DNA of 64,000 nt from an uncultured Flavobacteriaceae bacterium. GTDB taxonomy: Bacteria > Bacteroidota > Bacteroidia > Flavobacteriales > Flavobacteriaceae. The DNA lies in contig CANMFO010000002.1 of NCBI GenBank assembly GCA_947497245.1, positions 620,001-684,000 of the forward strand. The letters run 5' to 3'. The notes under the pieces were generated by a model. The model was not told where the DNA came from and did no database searches. It saw nothing but the letters and a program-made list of their open reading frames with translations. Position numbers and translations under genes: made by a program. Of this stretch, positions 25,976-35,056 are shown piece by piece (positions within the stretch are counted from its first letter, which is position 1; each line of letters opens with the position of its first letter).

Positions 25976-27931
25976 GTGACCACCGGAGAGCAAAAGAAAC
26001 TTATGGACAAACTAAGTGCGAAGAAAGACTCTGCCTTCAATCTTAGGTATTCCGAAAACAATCGAAGATGGTTCATCTGGAAAATAATTCAACACCTACT
26101 TTCCCTAAATACCCCCACAGCGGAAATTGAAGCCAAAACCCTTCAATTCATAACAGATGCTACCGCTTATGTAAAAGCAAACTATTCTGGCGGATTTCAA
26201 ACGGGGACCCTAAAAGATCAATGGCCTTCTTTTAGCAGATCGCGAACTCGATTGCAGATTATTTACGGAGCTATCGCTTCGCACCCAAAACTTTTGGAGG
26301 CGCAGCATGCGTCCTATCTAAAATTCATTGTCAATCGCAGGGATCGGATGATAAAGCGTATGATTTACTATGTGAACCCAAATGATAAACGTAAAATTTT
26401 TGCTTATCCTTCCAATTCTTGTCAGGAAGACATACCGGGCTCCGCCCCACCAAAAAAATATGACATATTTCGAGTAAGCAAAACTGCTGAAAATCACTGG
26501 ACCCATGTTGGGCCCCGGAAAGGCACCCCGTTTATTCTTACTGCTACCGGCAGAGCACAACCAGTAGAAGCCATTGATAAGTTGTTTACAAAACAGTCCA
26601 CTTATTGCAATAGAAACCTACTTCCGTGCGATCCGGTCATGAGTTGTGTGCACATTGACTCACTGTTAGAAGCCAAGAACAAGACTACCCTGTTGAACAA
26701 ACTGGTTGCCGAAGGTGGACTGCATCTGATTATTGACCATCCCTATTCCCTGTTGGGCAATAGAAAAGGAGGCAGTAACTTATTTACTATACTGGATGCA
26801 ACCGCGAGTTCAGGTTCCGATGTTGAAGTGAAGGTACAGCGCATCTGGTTCTTTATGAGGGATTTCATATTTAAGGATGAGTCCAATAGAACAAAAGATC
26901 AATATTTCACTTTGGCAAAACCGCAGGAATGCCACATTGTCCAGGGAAATACATTTGAAAAGGCAGAAATTATTGCCGCCAATCCCGTTCAGCAAAGAAT
27001 ACGGTTCAAAAGTCTTGCCAACTCTTATTCAAAAGGAGCTAGGGTCTATAAATTTATTGATCTCCCCATTCCATATCACATTATTATGGATTCCAGGGAG
27101 GACAAGGCCCTATTCGAACAGAAATCGGTCAAATCAATTGATCTACAGGTCGGGGACCATATTTACGTTAGAAATCATCCATTGTACGCTTCATTCTATC
27201 CCAAAGGCGTGTGGGGAGGCGAACATTCGGTAATAGTGGAATTGAGCACTCGAAAATTCGATAGTCCAATGATGGGGGACCAAATGAAAGTGGCGGGACA
27301 TGGCCTGTCCTTGTCTCTAAAAGGGATGATCGGCAATATGATTGCACGCATGAATTTGGTAGCTGACATCGTACAGGAAATCGTAAAGATCCATTTGGCA
27401 AATCTGAAGTTGAATCAACTTAACTCTAGTACAAATGTTACCGTTAAGTCAAAAACAATCGGTTCAGTGGCCTACAAGGTTTTGGAGTACGACAAGAGTT
27501 TCACTTTTTATGATCCGACGGAAAATGCTTTTAAAACCTCCACGACCGGCTTTGTGATTGCCCAAGAGAAAATTGATAGTGGGGAATTTTTTCTTTACAA
27601 CTACGCTTCCAAGGATTCTTCGGATGACAAGAATCGATTTATTGAACCGTTTTTCTTCGATGGTACGGTTAATAACAGTACCACTCGCTATAAACCGGAA
27701 AACTATTGCTTCAAATTTTATGACACCCTCACTGGAAAAATCAAAAAATGGCACCTGTTCGAAACCAGCAGCGGTGGTTTGCCCATTAACAAGACTTTTA
27801 AATTTGAAGACGTAAGAGCCATTTCTCCTTTTCATCGACTGGACACAAATACCGATGCTTTTATAATCCGTCCCCGTGTAGACTTTTCAAATGCTTATCT
27901 AAACCATCTGAACACCGCAGGAGCCATATAA
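25976..27931 (+). CDS. First protein of the giant-gene operon, 651 aa, unknown function
   Basis: 651 aa from GTG 25976 (ATG 26003 gives MDKLSAKK). No signal peptide or membrane span. An N-terminal helical part is followed by a mixed region with CNRNLLPCDPVMSCVHID and HLIIDHPYSLLG (about residues 215-265), then VGDHIYVRNHPLYASFYP and WGGEHSVIVEL (about 392-422). The latter has the look of an NlpC/P60- or LRAT-like active-site neighbourhood (GD-H-x(n)-H), but no nucleophilic Cys can be placed confidently, so this is a guess. It is followed after 21 bp by the DUF6603 gene and shares its direction and composition with the next four genes. Confidence 0.7.
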   Translation: MTTGEQKKLMDKLSAKKDSAFNLRYSENNRRWFIWKIIQHLLSLNTPTAEIEAKTLQFITDATAYVKANYSGGFQTGTLKDQWPSFSRSRTRLQIIYGAIASHPKLLEAQHASYLKFIVNRRDRMIKRMIYYVNPNDKRKIFAYPSNSCQEDIPGSAPPKKYDIFRVSKTAENHWTHVGPRKGTPFILTATGRAQPVEAIDKLFTKQSTYCNRNLLPCDPVMSCVHIDSLLEAKNKTTLLNKLVAEGGLHLIIDHPYSLLGNRKGGSNLFTILDATASSGSDVEVKVQRIWFFMRDFIFKDESNRTKDQYFTLAKPQECHIVQGNTFEKAEIIAANPVQQRIRFKSLANSYSKGARVYKFIDLPIPYHIIMDSREDKALFEQKSVKSIDLQVGDHIYVRNHPLYASFYPKGVWGGEHSVIVELSTRKFDSPMMGDQMKVAGHGLSLSLKGMIGNMIARMNLVADIVQEIVKIHLANLKLNQLNSSTNVTVKSKTIGSVAYKVLEYDKSFTFYDPTENAFKTSTTGFVIAQEKIDSGEFFLYNYASKDSSDDKNRFIEPFFFDGTVNNSTTRYKPENYCFKFYDTLTGKIKKWHLFETSSGGLPINKTFKFEDVRAISPFHRLDTNTDAFIIRPRVDFSNAYLNHLNTAGAI

Positions 27932-27952
27932 TGTAACGCTTAACCCAATACT

Positions 27953-30900
27953 GTGCAGCAAGCCAATGTCATAGTCATAACCGACACCGTTTTCACCTTC
28001 TTCGATCCGCTGGTCGAGGCACTCGATGACGGTGAAAGCGTTAAGGCCTTTCTCAATGAGTTTGGCTACGAGCCTCCTGCAGTGGTCGATGTATTCCAGG
28101 AGTTCCATGCTGTGCTTGGCAATATCATCGATATTATCGATGACATCGAAAACAATCTGGACAACAAATCAGAACTGGAATATCTGAAGCTGTTTATCAA
28201 GGCTGCCAAAACCTTGGCCGATGCGATCAAAACGGCCAATAATTTATCCGATGCTTTAAACTCCCTTTATCCTCAGGATTTTCTCAACGACACCAATATC
28301 GTGAACAGGTTGCCCGAGCAACTTATCAATTACCTAACTGTCAAAGCCCTTGAAAAGCAGTTGCCCATTGCGCACAACATACTGCGCACCATGGGCATTA
28401 TCAATATTGAACTTGTTGAGCAGAATGGCCCCCATAAAGTCTCCTATACCAAAAGAGAGATCCTATGGGATAAGATGGGGGACTATTTAAATGATCCCGT
28501 CAGCGCCATGGAAACCACCTACAACTGGACCGGCGCCGAGATTTCCTTTACCAAACTCATAGAAAACTTACGGGTGCTTGGTCTTTCCCTAAACCTGTAT
28601 TCAGAAGTGACCAGTGCAGATCCCAGGGCACTCCAAGTGTTTAACAATGGGGCAGATATTGTGACGGAACAGAATGCGAGATCTATCCGCATATTAAAAT
28701 TCCCCCTGCTACAAGACCTTACCGATGCACTAAGTGTAGAGCTCCTCCCCATTTACAATGCGGCTAAAACAGCACCTGTCGGGGCTGGGTTAGGGGTGTT
28801 TTTTGATCCAGGAAATGGCCTTGAAATACCCATCACCGAGCATCTAACCTTTAAAATAAAATACACGGGCAACAGTCGTCTTAATGCAGGTATTACCCTG
28901 CAACATGGCCAGGAGGTCCAAATGGTGACCAATGTCTTTGACAATGGAACCGTTAACGGCTTTGAGCTGAAAAACTTTGTCCCTGAGTTTGTATTTGAAA
29001 AAGAAGACGAGCCCATTGTCATTTTCAATACCCCCATAGGCGCTAAGCTACAATTTAAGTCTTGGGCCGTTAGAATGGGATTCGAGGATAATGAATCCAT
29101 ATTTGTAGAGACTGATATCAAAGCGCTCAGTCTGATATTGAGCAGTAAAGAAGGAGACGGGTTTATCAAAGAGCTCCTACCTGCCGACGAGCTAAAGGTT
29201 GATTTTGATTTCACCTTGGGCTTTTCACAAAAATCAGGTCTCTATTTTAAAGGAAGTAGTGCCCTTGAGATCAAACTTCCCGTTCACATTGAACTGGGTC
29301 CCATTGAACTCCAATCGGCCGTGATCGCCATAAAGCCCAATGACGGTGAAATCCCCATTGAATTTGGCACAACCATAAAGGGCAGCCTTGGCCCTTTAAG
29401 TGCCGTGGTGGAAAACGTGGGGGTAAAATTCAACATCTCCTTCCCACCCAACAACTCGGGCAATATGGGTCCCTTTAATCTGGACCTTGGCTTTAAACCG
29501 CCAAATGGCGTTGGACTATCCATCGATGCCAGTGTAGTCAAAGGGGCGGGATATCTATATATCGATGCCGATCGTGGGGAATATGCGGGGGCATTGGAAC
29601 TTACTTTCAATGAATTCCTTTCTTTAAAAGCTATTGGGCTTATATCTACCAAAATGCCCGATGGATCTGAAGGTTTTTCACTGCTGGTGATCATAACGGC
29701 CGAATTTACTATTCAGCTCGGTTTTGGCTTTGTCTTTTTAGGTGCTGGAGGACTGTTGGGCCTGCACCGCACGGCCAAACTTACACCCTTGGCGGAAGGA
29801 GTACAAACGGGGGCCACGGCAAACCTATTGTTCCCCACCAATGTTGTGGAAAACGCACCACAAATCATTAGTGATATCCGTGTTTTCTTCCCCATCTTAC
29901 AAAACCATTTCTTGATCGGGCCCATGGTTAAGATTGGTTGGGGCCAACCTCCGATCATCGATGTCGCCCTGGGCATTATTATCGAAATCCGTACCGATAA
30001 TGGCGGCAGTGTCGAGCGTATCGCCATCCTTGGTGTGCTGAAATGTATTTTGCCCGATGAGGATAAGGTCGTTTTAAAACTCCAGATCAACTTTATTGGA
30101 GCGATTGATTTTACAGCCAAGTATCTGTTCTTCTTTGCCTCTATTTTTGATTCCAGGATCCTGTATATCACGATAGAGGGCGGGATGGGACTGCTGGTCG
30201 CATGGGGTGATAATTCTGACTTTGTGCTGACCGTCGGTGGCTTCCATCCACGATTTAACCCACCACCTCTGCCCTTTCCCGTGCCCAAGCGCCTCTCGAT
30301 AAATATCCTTAACGAGTCATGGGGTAAAATAAGGGTGTCGGGCTATTTTGCGGTAACGACAAATACGGTGCAGTTTGGAGCCCATTTAGAAGTGAAATTC
30401 GGATTTGATGGCTTTAAAGTTGAGGGGTCCTTCGGTATGGATGTGCTCTTCCAGTTCGATCCATTCTTCTTTATCGTAGAAATCTCGGGAAAAGTGTCCC
30501 TAAAAGTATTCGGGGCAGGACTCTTTAGCATTACCCTTAAATTCTCCCTGGAAGGACCTACCCCTTGGCGAGCTAAGGGATATGGCAAGCTCAAAATCCT
30601 GTTCGTTACCTTCAAAGCGCGCTTCGATGAGACCTGGGGGGAACGCAAAAACACCAAACTGGGGCCTATAGAGGTCATGCCGATCATTGCCAAGGAGCTC
30701 AATAACAGGCAAAACTGGGAGGCGATTGCCCCTGCCAAAAGACAGCTGCTGGTCTCATTACGGGAAATTCCTGAGCCTGGTGCGGATCAACCCAACCCAA
30801 TAGTACTGCATCCCTTGGGCCGAATAAAAATTACACAGCGCGCCGTTCCCTTTAAACGTACCATTGACAAGGTCGGTAATCAGAAGCCTTCGGATGCCAA

Positions 30901-31450
30901 TCATTTTGATCTGGTAGATCTGCCCAATAAGTTTGATTGGGGTGTTGATGTCATGGAATCGTTTGCGCCAGGTCAATACTACAATAAAAAGGCAAGTGAT
31001 CTGTTGACGGAAAAAGCCACTCGAAAATACACTGGGGGCAAATATATCACGGCCAAGGATGGTGGTCTTCGAACTGCTAAAATGGTGGTACGCCATGTGC
31101 GTTATGAACTACAAACTATTGATACGGCCTATAAGCGGGGTAAAAAACGCCTTTACCGCCTGCTCTCAGGATTGTTCCGGGTATTTTTAGTGAACAATGC
31201 GGCGGCGAAATGCACCCTTTCCAATAAGCAGCTTATCGCCAAACAGCCCTTTGTGGATAAGATTTCTGCCCTAGTAGGAAGCTATGTGGTGGCCAATACC
31301 AGCAATAATACAGTGTATCGGGTGGATGCCCAATTTGAGCATTTTAGTGAGGCCGAAGCCTTTGTTCAGAACGAAATAGAAGCGAATCCCGACCAAGCGG
31401 AACAAATACATATCATTCCAGCCAGTGAAGCAGTAACCACAGCAGCATGA
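27953..31450 (+). CDS. DUF6603-family giant beta-rich protein, 1165 aa
   Basis: 1165 aa from GTG. Residues about 1-140 are helical and acidic. From about 270 to 950 the protein is a long series of beta strands with alternating hydrophobic residues, including the DUF6603 signature around LGFGFVFLGAGGLLGLHRT (near residue 595), LFPTNVVENAPQIISDIRVFFP, FLIGPMVKIGWGQPP and GGFHPRFNPPPLPFP. The C-terminus (about 960-1165) is mixed. No signal peptide. The family is widespread in bacteria with unknown function. The strand-repeat pattern recalls extended beta-groove or barrel-like surfaces (inference only). Its stop overlaps the next start by 4 bp (ATGA), indicating translational coupling. Confidence 0.8.
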   Translation: MQQANVIVITDTVFTFFDPLVEALDDGESVKAFLNEFGYEPPAVVDVFQEFHAVLGNIIDIIDDIENNLDNKSELEYLKLFIKAAKTLADAIKTANNLSDALNSLYPQDFLNDTNIVNRLPEQLINYLTVKALEKQLPIAHNILRTMGIINIELVEQNGPHKVSYTKREILWDKMGDYLNDPVSAMETTYNWTGAEISFTKLIENLRVLGLSLNLYSEVTSADPRALQVFNNGADIVTEQNARSIRILKFPLLQDLTDALSVELLPIYNAAKTAPVGAGLGVFFDPGNGLEIPITEHLTFKIKYTGNSRLNAGITLQHGQEVQMVTNVFDNGTVNGFELKNFVPEFVFEKEDEPIVIFNTPIGAKLQFKSWAVRMGFEDNESIFVETDIKALSLILSSKEGDGFIKELLPADELKVDFDFTLGFSQKSGLYFKGSSALEIKLPVHIELGPIELQSAVIAIKPNDGEIPIEFGTTIKGSLGPLSAVVENVGVKFNISFPPNNSGNMGPFNLDLGFKPPNGVGLSIDASVVKGAGYLYIDADRGEYAGALELTFNEFLSLKAIGLISTKMPDGSEGFSLLVIITAEFTIQLGFGFVFLGAGGLLGLHRTAKLTPLAEGVQTGATANLLFPTNVVENAPQIISDIRVFFPILQNHFLIGPMVKIGWGQPPIIDVALGIIIEIRTDNGGSVERIAILGVLKCILPDEDKVVLKLQINFIGAIDFTAKYLFFFASIFDSRILYITIEGGMGLLVAWGDNSDFVLTVGGFHPRFNPPPLPFPVPKRLSINILNESWGKIRVSGYFAVTTNTVQFGAHLEVKFGFDGFKVEGSFGMDVLFQFDPFFFIVEISGKVSLKVFGAGLFSITLKFSLEGPTPWRAKGYGKLKILFVTFKARFDETWGERKNTKLGPIEVMPIIAKELNNRQNWEAIAPAKRQLLVSLREIPEPGADQPNPIVLHPLGRIKITQRAVPFKRTIDKVGNQKPSDANHFDLVDLPNKFDWGVDVMESFAPGQYYNKKASDLLTEKATRKYTGGKYITAKDGGLRTAKMVVRHVRYELQTIDTAYKRGKKRLYRLLSGLFRVFLVNNAAAKCTLSNKQLIAKQPFVDKISALVGSYVVANTSNNTVYRVDAQFEHFSEAEAFVQNEIEANPDQAEQIHIIPASEAVTTAA

Positions 31451-34400
31451 GCCTAAAACTAGACACATATTCATTTCTACCTTGGGTGCGCGAAGGGATC
31501 AATAATGAACTCTCGGTGGATCCTTTACAAGACAATCTTCGCGCACGATTGCAAATACCTTTTAAACTTAAAGGTACGGGGATTGATGGCGATAAACAGG
31601 AGACCATCAACCAAGAGATCTCTACCTATGGACCTGGGGATATTGTGGGAATAAACAAATCCATTATCATTAAGACCGACCCTCATGATTGGATCACCAA
31701 TTTTGAGCCCAATTATCTGCCGTGTATCGATTTCTACGACGAAGACTTTCCATGGCGCTATTCCCCGATCAGGCCCGATGGTGAGGATCGGCTACAGCCA
31801 TGGTTGGCACTGGTGGTTATCGAAGAAGGCACCTTTACAGACGGTAAGGACCTAACCGATAAACCGCTTTCTTACTTTGTCCTAAACGATGATGTGGGAG
31901 CAGAAGATCTTTTTCAACCTGCAGAACAGCTTTGGGCCTGGGCCCATGTGCATATCAATGAGGATCTGATAAAGGATGAAACGACAGATCAAGAGACCGT
32001 CGTGGCGGAAACCAATGATTTGGACAAGGTACTGTCCGAGTATAAGCGGGTACTCAATGATAATCCCGACATGGCCTATTCCCGTATTATGTGCCCGGTC
32101 AAATTAAAAGAGAACACGGCCTACCACGCCTTTTTGATCCCTTCTTTTGAAAGTGGTCGGTTGGCAGGGCTCGGGATTTCACCGGAAGCGCAATTCTATC
32201 AAGTAGGCACCCAGCTTAGACCTAGGACTCCTTCTTGGCCCAGCAGCGAGGAGATTACCTATAATAACATCATTGCTCGGGTGGACCCTAAGAGTTTTCC
32301 GTATTATCATCGATGGTATTTCCGCACGGGCAATGCTGGGGATTTTGAATACCTGGTACGGCTTCTTAAACCGCAACCTATCGACTCAAGGGTAGGCACA
32401 CGAAATATGGATGTTACCCAACCTGGTTCCAATATTACCGGGATCAACGATGGGGAACTCAAACCCAACGGCGGGAAATATCCACCCCTGGAAGGGGTAC
32501 TCCGCCTGGGAGGGGCACTTCGCATTCCCGAGGAGGCCATCGTTGATAAAGAGACCCATAGCAAATACAAGAACTGGGATCAACCTTACCCAAGACAATT
32601 CCAAAAAGAACTGGCCGCCTTTATCAATCTGGCCGATGCGTACAGTGGAAAAATTACCGGGCAGGCCCACAACAATATCAACCTACCGATAAAACTACGG
32701 GCCAATCCAGGGGATGATCCCGATCCGTTGATTACCGCCCCCCTTTATGGGCGCTGGCACTCCCTCACCAGACGTTTGCTGGACCCCGCCAGTGAGTTCC
32801 CCAACAATAATTGGGTGCACGACTTGAATCTAGATCCCAGACAGCGGGTTGCAGCAGGGTTTGGCACGAAAGTCGTTCAAAAAAACCAGGAGCAGTATAT
32901 GGAAGCCGCCTGGCAACAGGTGGGGGATATTATTGAGGCCAACAAACGTATTCGACAAGCCAAATTGGCCGAACTCGCTTCCCTGGTATGGCATGTAAAG
33001 TATCTCACCCCTTTGGTAAAAGTACACCCGGGCACCTTTATGATGCTTACACAGCCCATGCAAGCACGTATTGTCTCCAAAGGACTTGCCCTAATTGGTC
33101 AGGAGCAAAGTCTGACCTTGAAACATCAGGTTAAGGAAAGTAAAGTCCCTTCCGTTATATTTTCCCCCAACCTACGGGCTTATACGCGCCCAAATTCTAG
33201 AGGATATAAAACCCTTAAGTATCATCCTAGCGATGCGCCCGCAGACCAGCTGGTCAATAGGATCAACGAAGGAGAGCTTACTCCTGCCCCTGAAAAAACA
33301 ACGCCAAAGGTACAGACCATAGATGGCTATGCAGAAACCTTCCAACCTGAAAATGTCCCTGGTATACTGAATTGGATGGCCGAAAAAGAGTGGTTCAAAT
33401 GGTTCTTGCTGGTACTGGCAATTCTCATCCTGCTATTGTCCGTCTTTTTTGCAGCATCAAGTCCGAGCGGTATCACCCCAAGTGTGGGTGGTGTGGTCGG
33501 TGGTGCGCTAGTAGTTGCCACGGGCCTTTTGGCTCTCTTTTATCGCATTCGCAAGATAGAGAGGGATATTAAGGCCGGTGGGACCCTTGTCCTTATCAAT
33601 CAAACTCCAGAAGCCGTGGCGCGTTTGCCAAAAAAACCCAATTTTAGGCTGACCGTGGCGGGCGAGAGCACAACGTTTCAAAAAGGAAGCAGTGGTTCTA
33701 GAGATAGCCAGGAAGCAACACGGTACAAAGCGGCTTTATTAGACACCAATCGCTTTTTGCAGAGATATCAGCTCGCTGCCAAAGAGCCGATAAAACCTAA
33801 GCTGAAGTTAAACACCATGGTCACGGCTACCTTAACGGCGCTGGATCCCAAAAAAACCATCAGGGATTATGTGCTTAAAACACAAGTAAACATCCCCGAC
33901 CGTATCGCTCGTGAACGCAAAAAAGAAACCTTTGAAGAGGCCTGGGCTTATCCCGAGTTTGATATTCCCATGTACAGGCATCTACTGGATATATCCCCAG
34001 ATTTGTTCTTGCCCAATATCAATTATGTGGCACAAAACTCCATTTCACTTCTGGAGACCAATCAAGAGTTTATCGAAGCCTATATGGTAGGTCTCAACCA
34101 TGAGTTTGCCCGTGAGCTGGTATGGCGTGAATATCCTTCAGACTATAGAGGCAGTTACTTTAGGCAGTTTTGGGATGTGTCCGATTTTACCTATGACCAG
34201 GCCGATTTACAAAAACTGCTCAACATTGCGCGCTCAAAGCTCCCCGCGAACGCGACAAGCGGGGACATCCAGAAACAGATGGCCGAAGAAATCCGAGAGA
34301 GCCTAAAGGACATCCCGAAACTTCATCTATGGTCCAAGCATAATAATCTGGGTGACCACGACCATCGAGAAGCCTATCGAAAAGCAAAACTGGAGCAAAG

Positions 34401-35049
34401 CAAAGATCATTCGGAGGATAAAAGTGAAGTGGTGCTGGTGATTCGTGGAGAACTGCTAAAGAAATATCCCAATGCGGTGATCTATGCGCATAAGGCCGAG
34501 TGGCAAATGAAAGATGGAAAGATCGATACCGATGAAGAACGGCAATTGGTAACCTTAAATGAAAGTGAATCGGAAAATCCGCCGCGCACCAAAATAAAAA
34601 CGCCTTTATATGAAGCAAAGGTAGATCCCGACATTTATTTCTTTGGTTTTGATCTCGATTCAAAAACGGCCAAGGGCGGCAGTGGCAAAGAGGGAGATAC
34701 AGCTGCGGGTTGGTTTTTTGTGATTAAGGAACGTCCTGGAGAACCTCGTTTTGGGCTGGACATGGGTACCACCGAGCCCGGTGACATTAAGGTATGGAAT
34801 GATTTGTCCTGGGGCACGGTCGTTCCAGAAGGCAGCGGTGATCACCACCTCAATGTGGAGAATTTTCAGACCCTGACCATCCAGAACTTAGCTACTGGAG
34901 AGACCGAAAAACAGCTGCAGCACGAAGAAGACAAACAACTTACCTGGAGTAAAGAGATGAACTCGGCGGAACTGGCCTATGTCCTGTACCAATCCCCTGT
35001 GATGATGGCTGTTCATGCCGCTGAAATGTTAACCACCAGTAATTCATAA
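31447..35049 (+). CDS. 1200-aa operon protein with a central membrane hairpin, unknown function
   Basis: 1200 aa, no signal peptide. The N-terminal about 600 residues are mixed alpha/beta with motifs that look family-conserved: LKTGIDGDK-like glycine turns, WITNFEPNYLPCIDFYDEDFPWRY, RLQPWLALVVIEEG. Residues about 649-700 form two hydrophobic spans (KWFLLVLAILILLLSVFFAA; VVGGALVVATGLLALFYRI) separated by a short glycine-rich loop, followed by a basic stretch. The C-terminal about 480 residues are soluble and acidic (LMVGLNHEFARELVWREYPSDYRGSYFRQFWD-like). It may anchor the neighbouring giant proteins to a membrane, or the hairpin may be masked until assembly (inference). Coupled to the DUF6603 gene by a 4-bp overlap, with 7 bp to the next gene. 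Confidence 0.75.
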   Translation: MSLKLDTYSFLPWVREGINNELSVDPLQDNLRARLQIPFKLKGTGIDGDKQETINQEISTYGPGDIVGINKSIIIKTDPHDWITNFEPNYLPCIDFYDEDFPWRYSPIRPDGEDRLQPWLALVVIEEGTFTDGKDLTDKPLSYFVLNDDVGAEDLFQPAEQLWAWAHVHINEDLIKDETTDQETVVAETNDLDKVLSEYKRVLNDNPDMAYSRIMCPVKLKENTAYHAFLIPSFESGRLAGLGISPEAQFYQVGTQLRPRTPSWPSSEEITYNNIIARVDPKSFPYYHRWYFRTGNAGDFEYLVRLLKPQPIDSRVGTRNMDVTQPGSNITGINDGELKPNGGKYPPLEGVLRLGGALRIPEEAIVDKETHSKYKNWDQPYPRQFQKELAAFINLADAYSGKITGQAHNNINLPIKLRANPGDDPDPLITAPLYGRWHSLTRRLLDPASEFPNNNWVHDLNLDPRQRVAAGFGTKVVQKNQEQYMEAAWQQVGDIIEANKRIRQAKLAELASLVWHVKYLTPLVKVHPGTFMMLTQPMQARIVSKGLALIGQEQSLTLKHQVKESKVPSVIFSPNLRAYTRPNSRGYKTLKYHPSDAPADQLVNRINEGELTPAPEKTTPKVQTIDGYAETFQPENVPGILNWMAEKEWFKWFLLVLAILILLLSVFFAASSPSGITPSVGGVVGGALVVATGLLALFYRIRKIERDIKAGGTLVLINQTPEAVARLPKKPNFRLTVAGESTTFQKGSSGSRDSQEATRYKAALLDTNRFLQRYQLAAKEPIKPKLKLNTMVTATLTALDPKKTIRDYVLKTQVNIPDRIARERKKETFEEAWAYPEFDIPMYRHLLDISPDLFLPNINYVAQNSISLLETNQEFIEAYMVGLNHEFARELVWREYPSDYRGSYFRQFWDVSDFTYDQADLQKLLNIARSKLPANATSGDIQKQMAEEIRESLKDIPKLHLWSKHNNLGDHDHREAYRKAKLEQSKDHSEDKSEVVLVIRGELLKKYPNAVIYAHKAEWQMKDGKIDTDEERQLVTLNESESENPPRTKIKTPLYEAKVDPDIYFFGFDLDSKTAKGGSGKEGDTAAGWFFVIKERPGEPRFGLDMGTTEPGDIKVWNDLSWGTVVPEGSGDHHLNVENFQTLTIQNLATGETEKQLQHEEDKQLTWSKEMNSAELAYVLYQSPVMMAVHAAEMLTTSNS

Positions 35050-35056
35050 TAAAGTT

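Noticed and set aside
29713-30288. 191-codon minus-strand frame
   Set aside because: Antisense to the well-supported DUF6603 gene.
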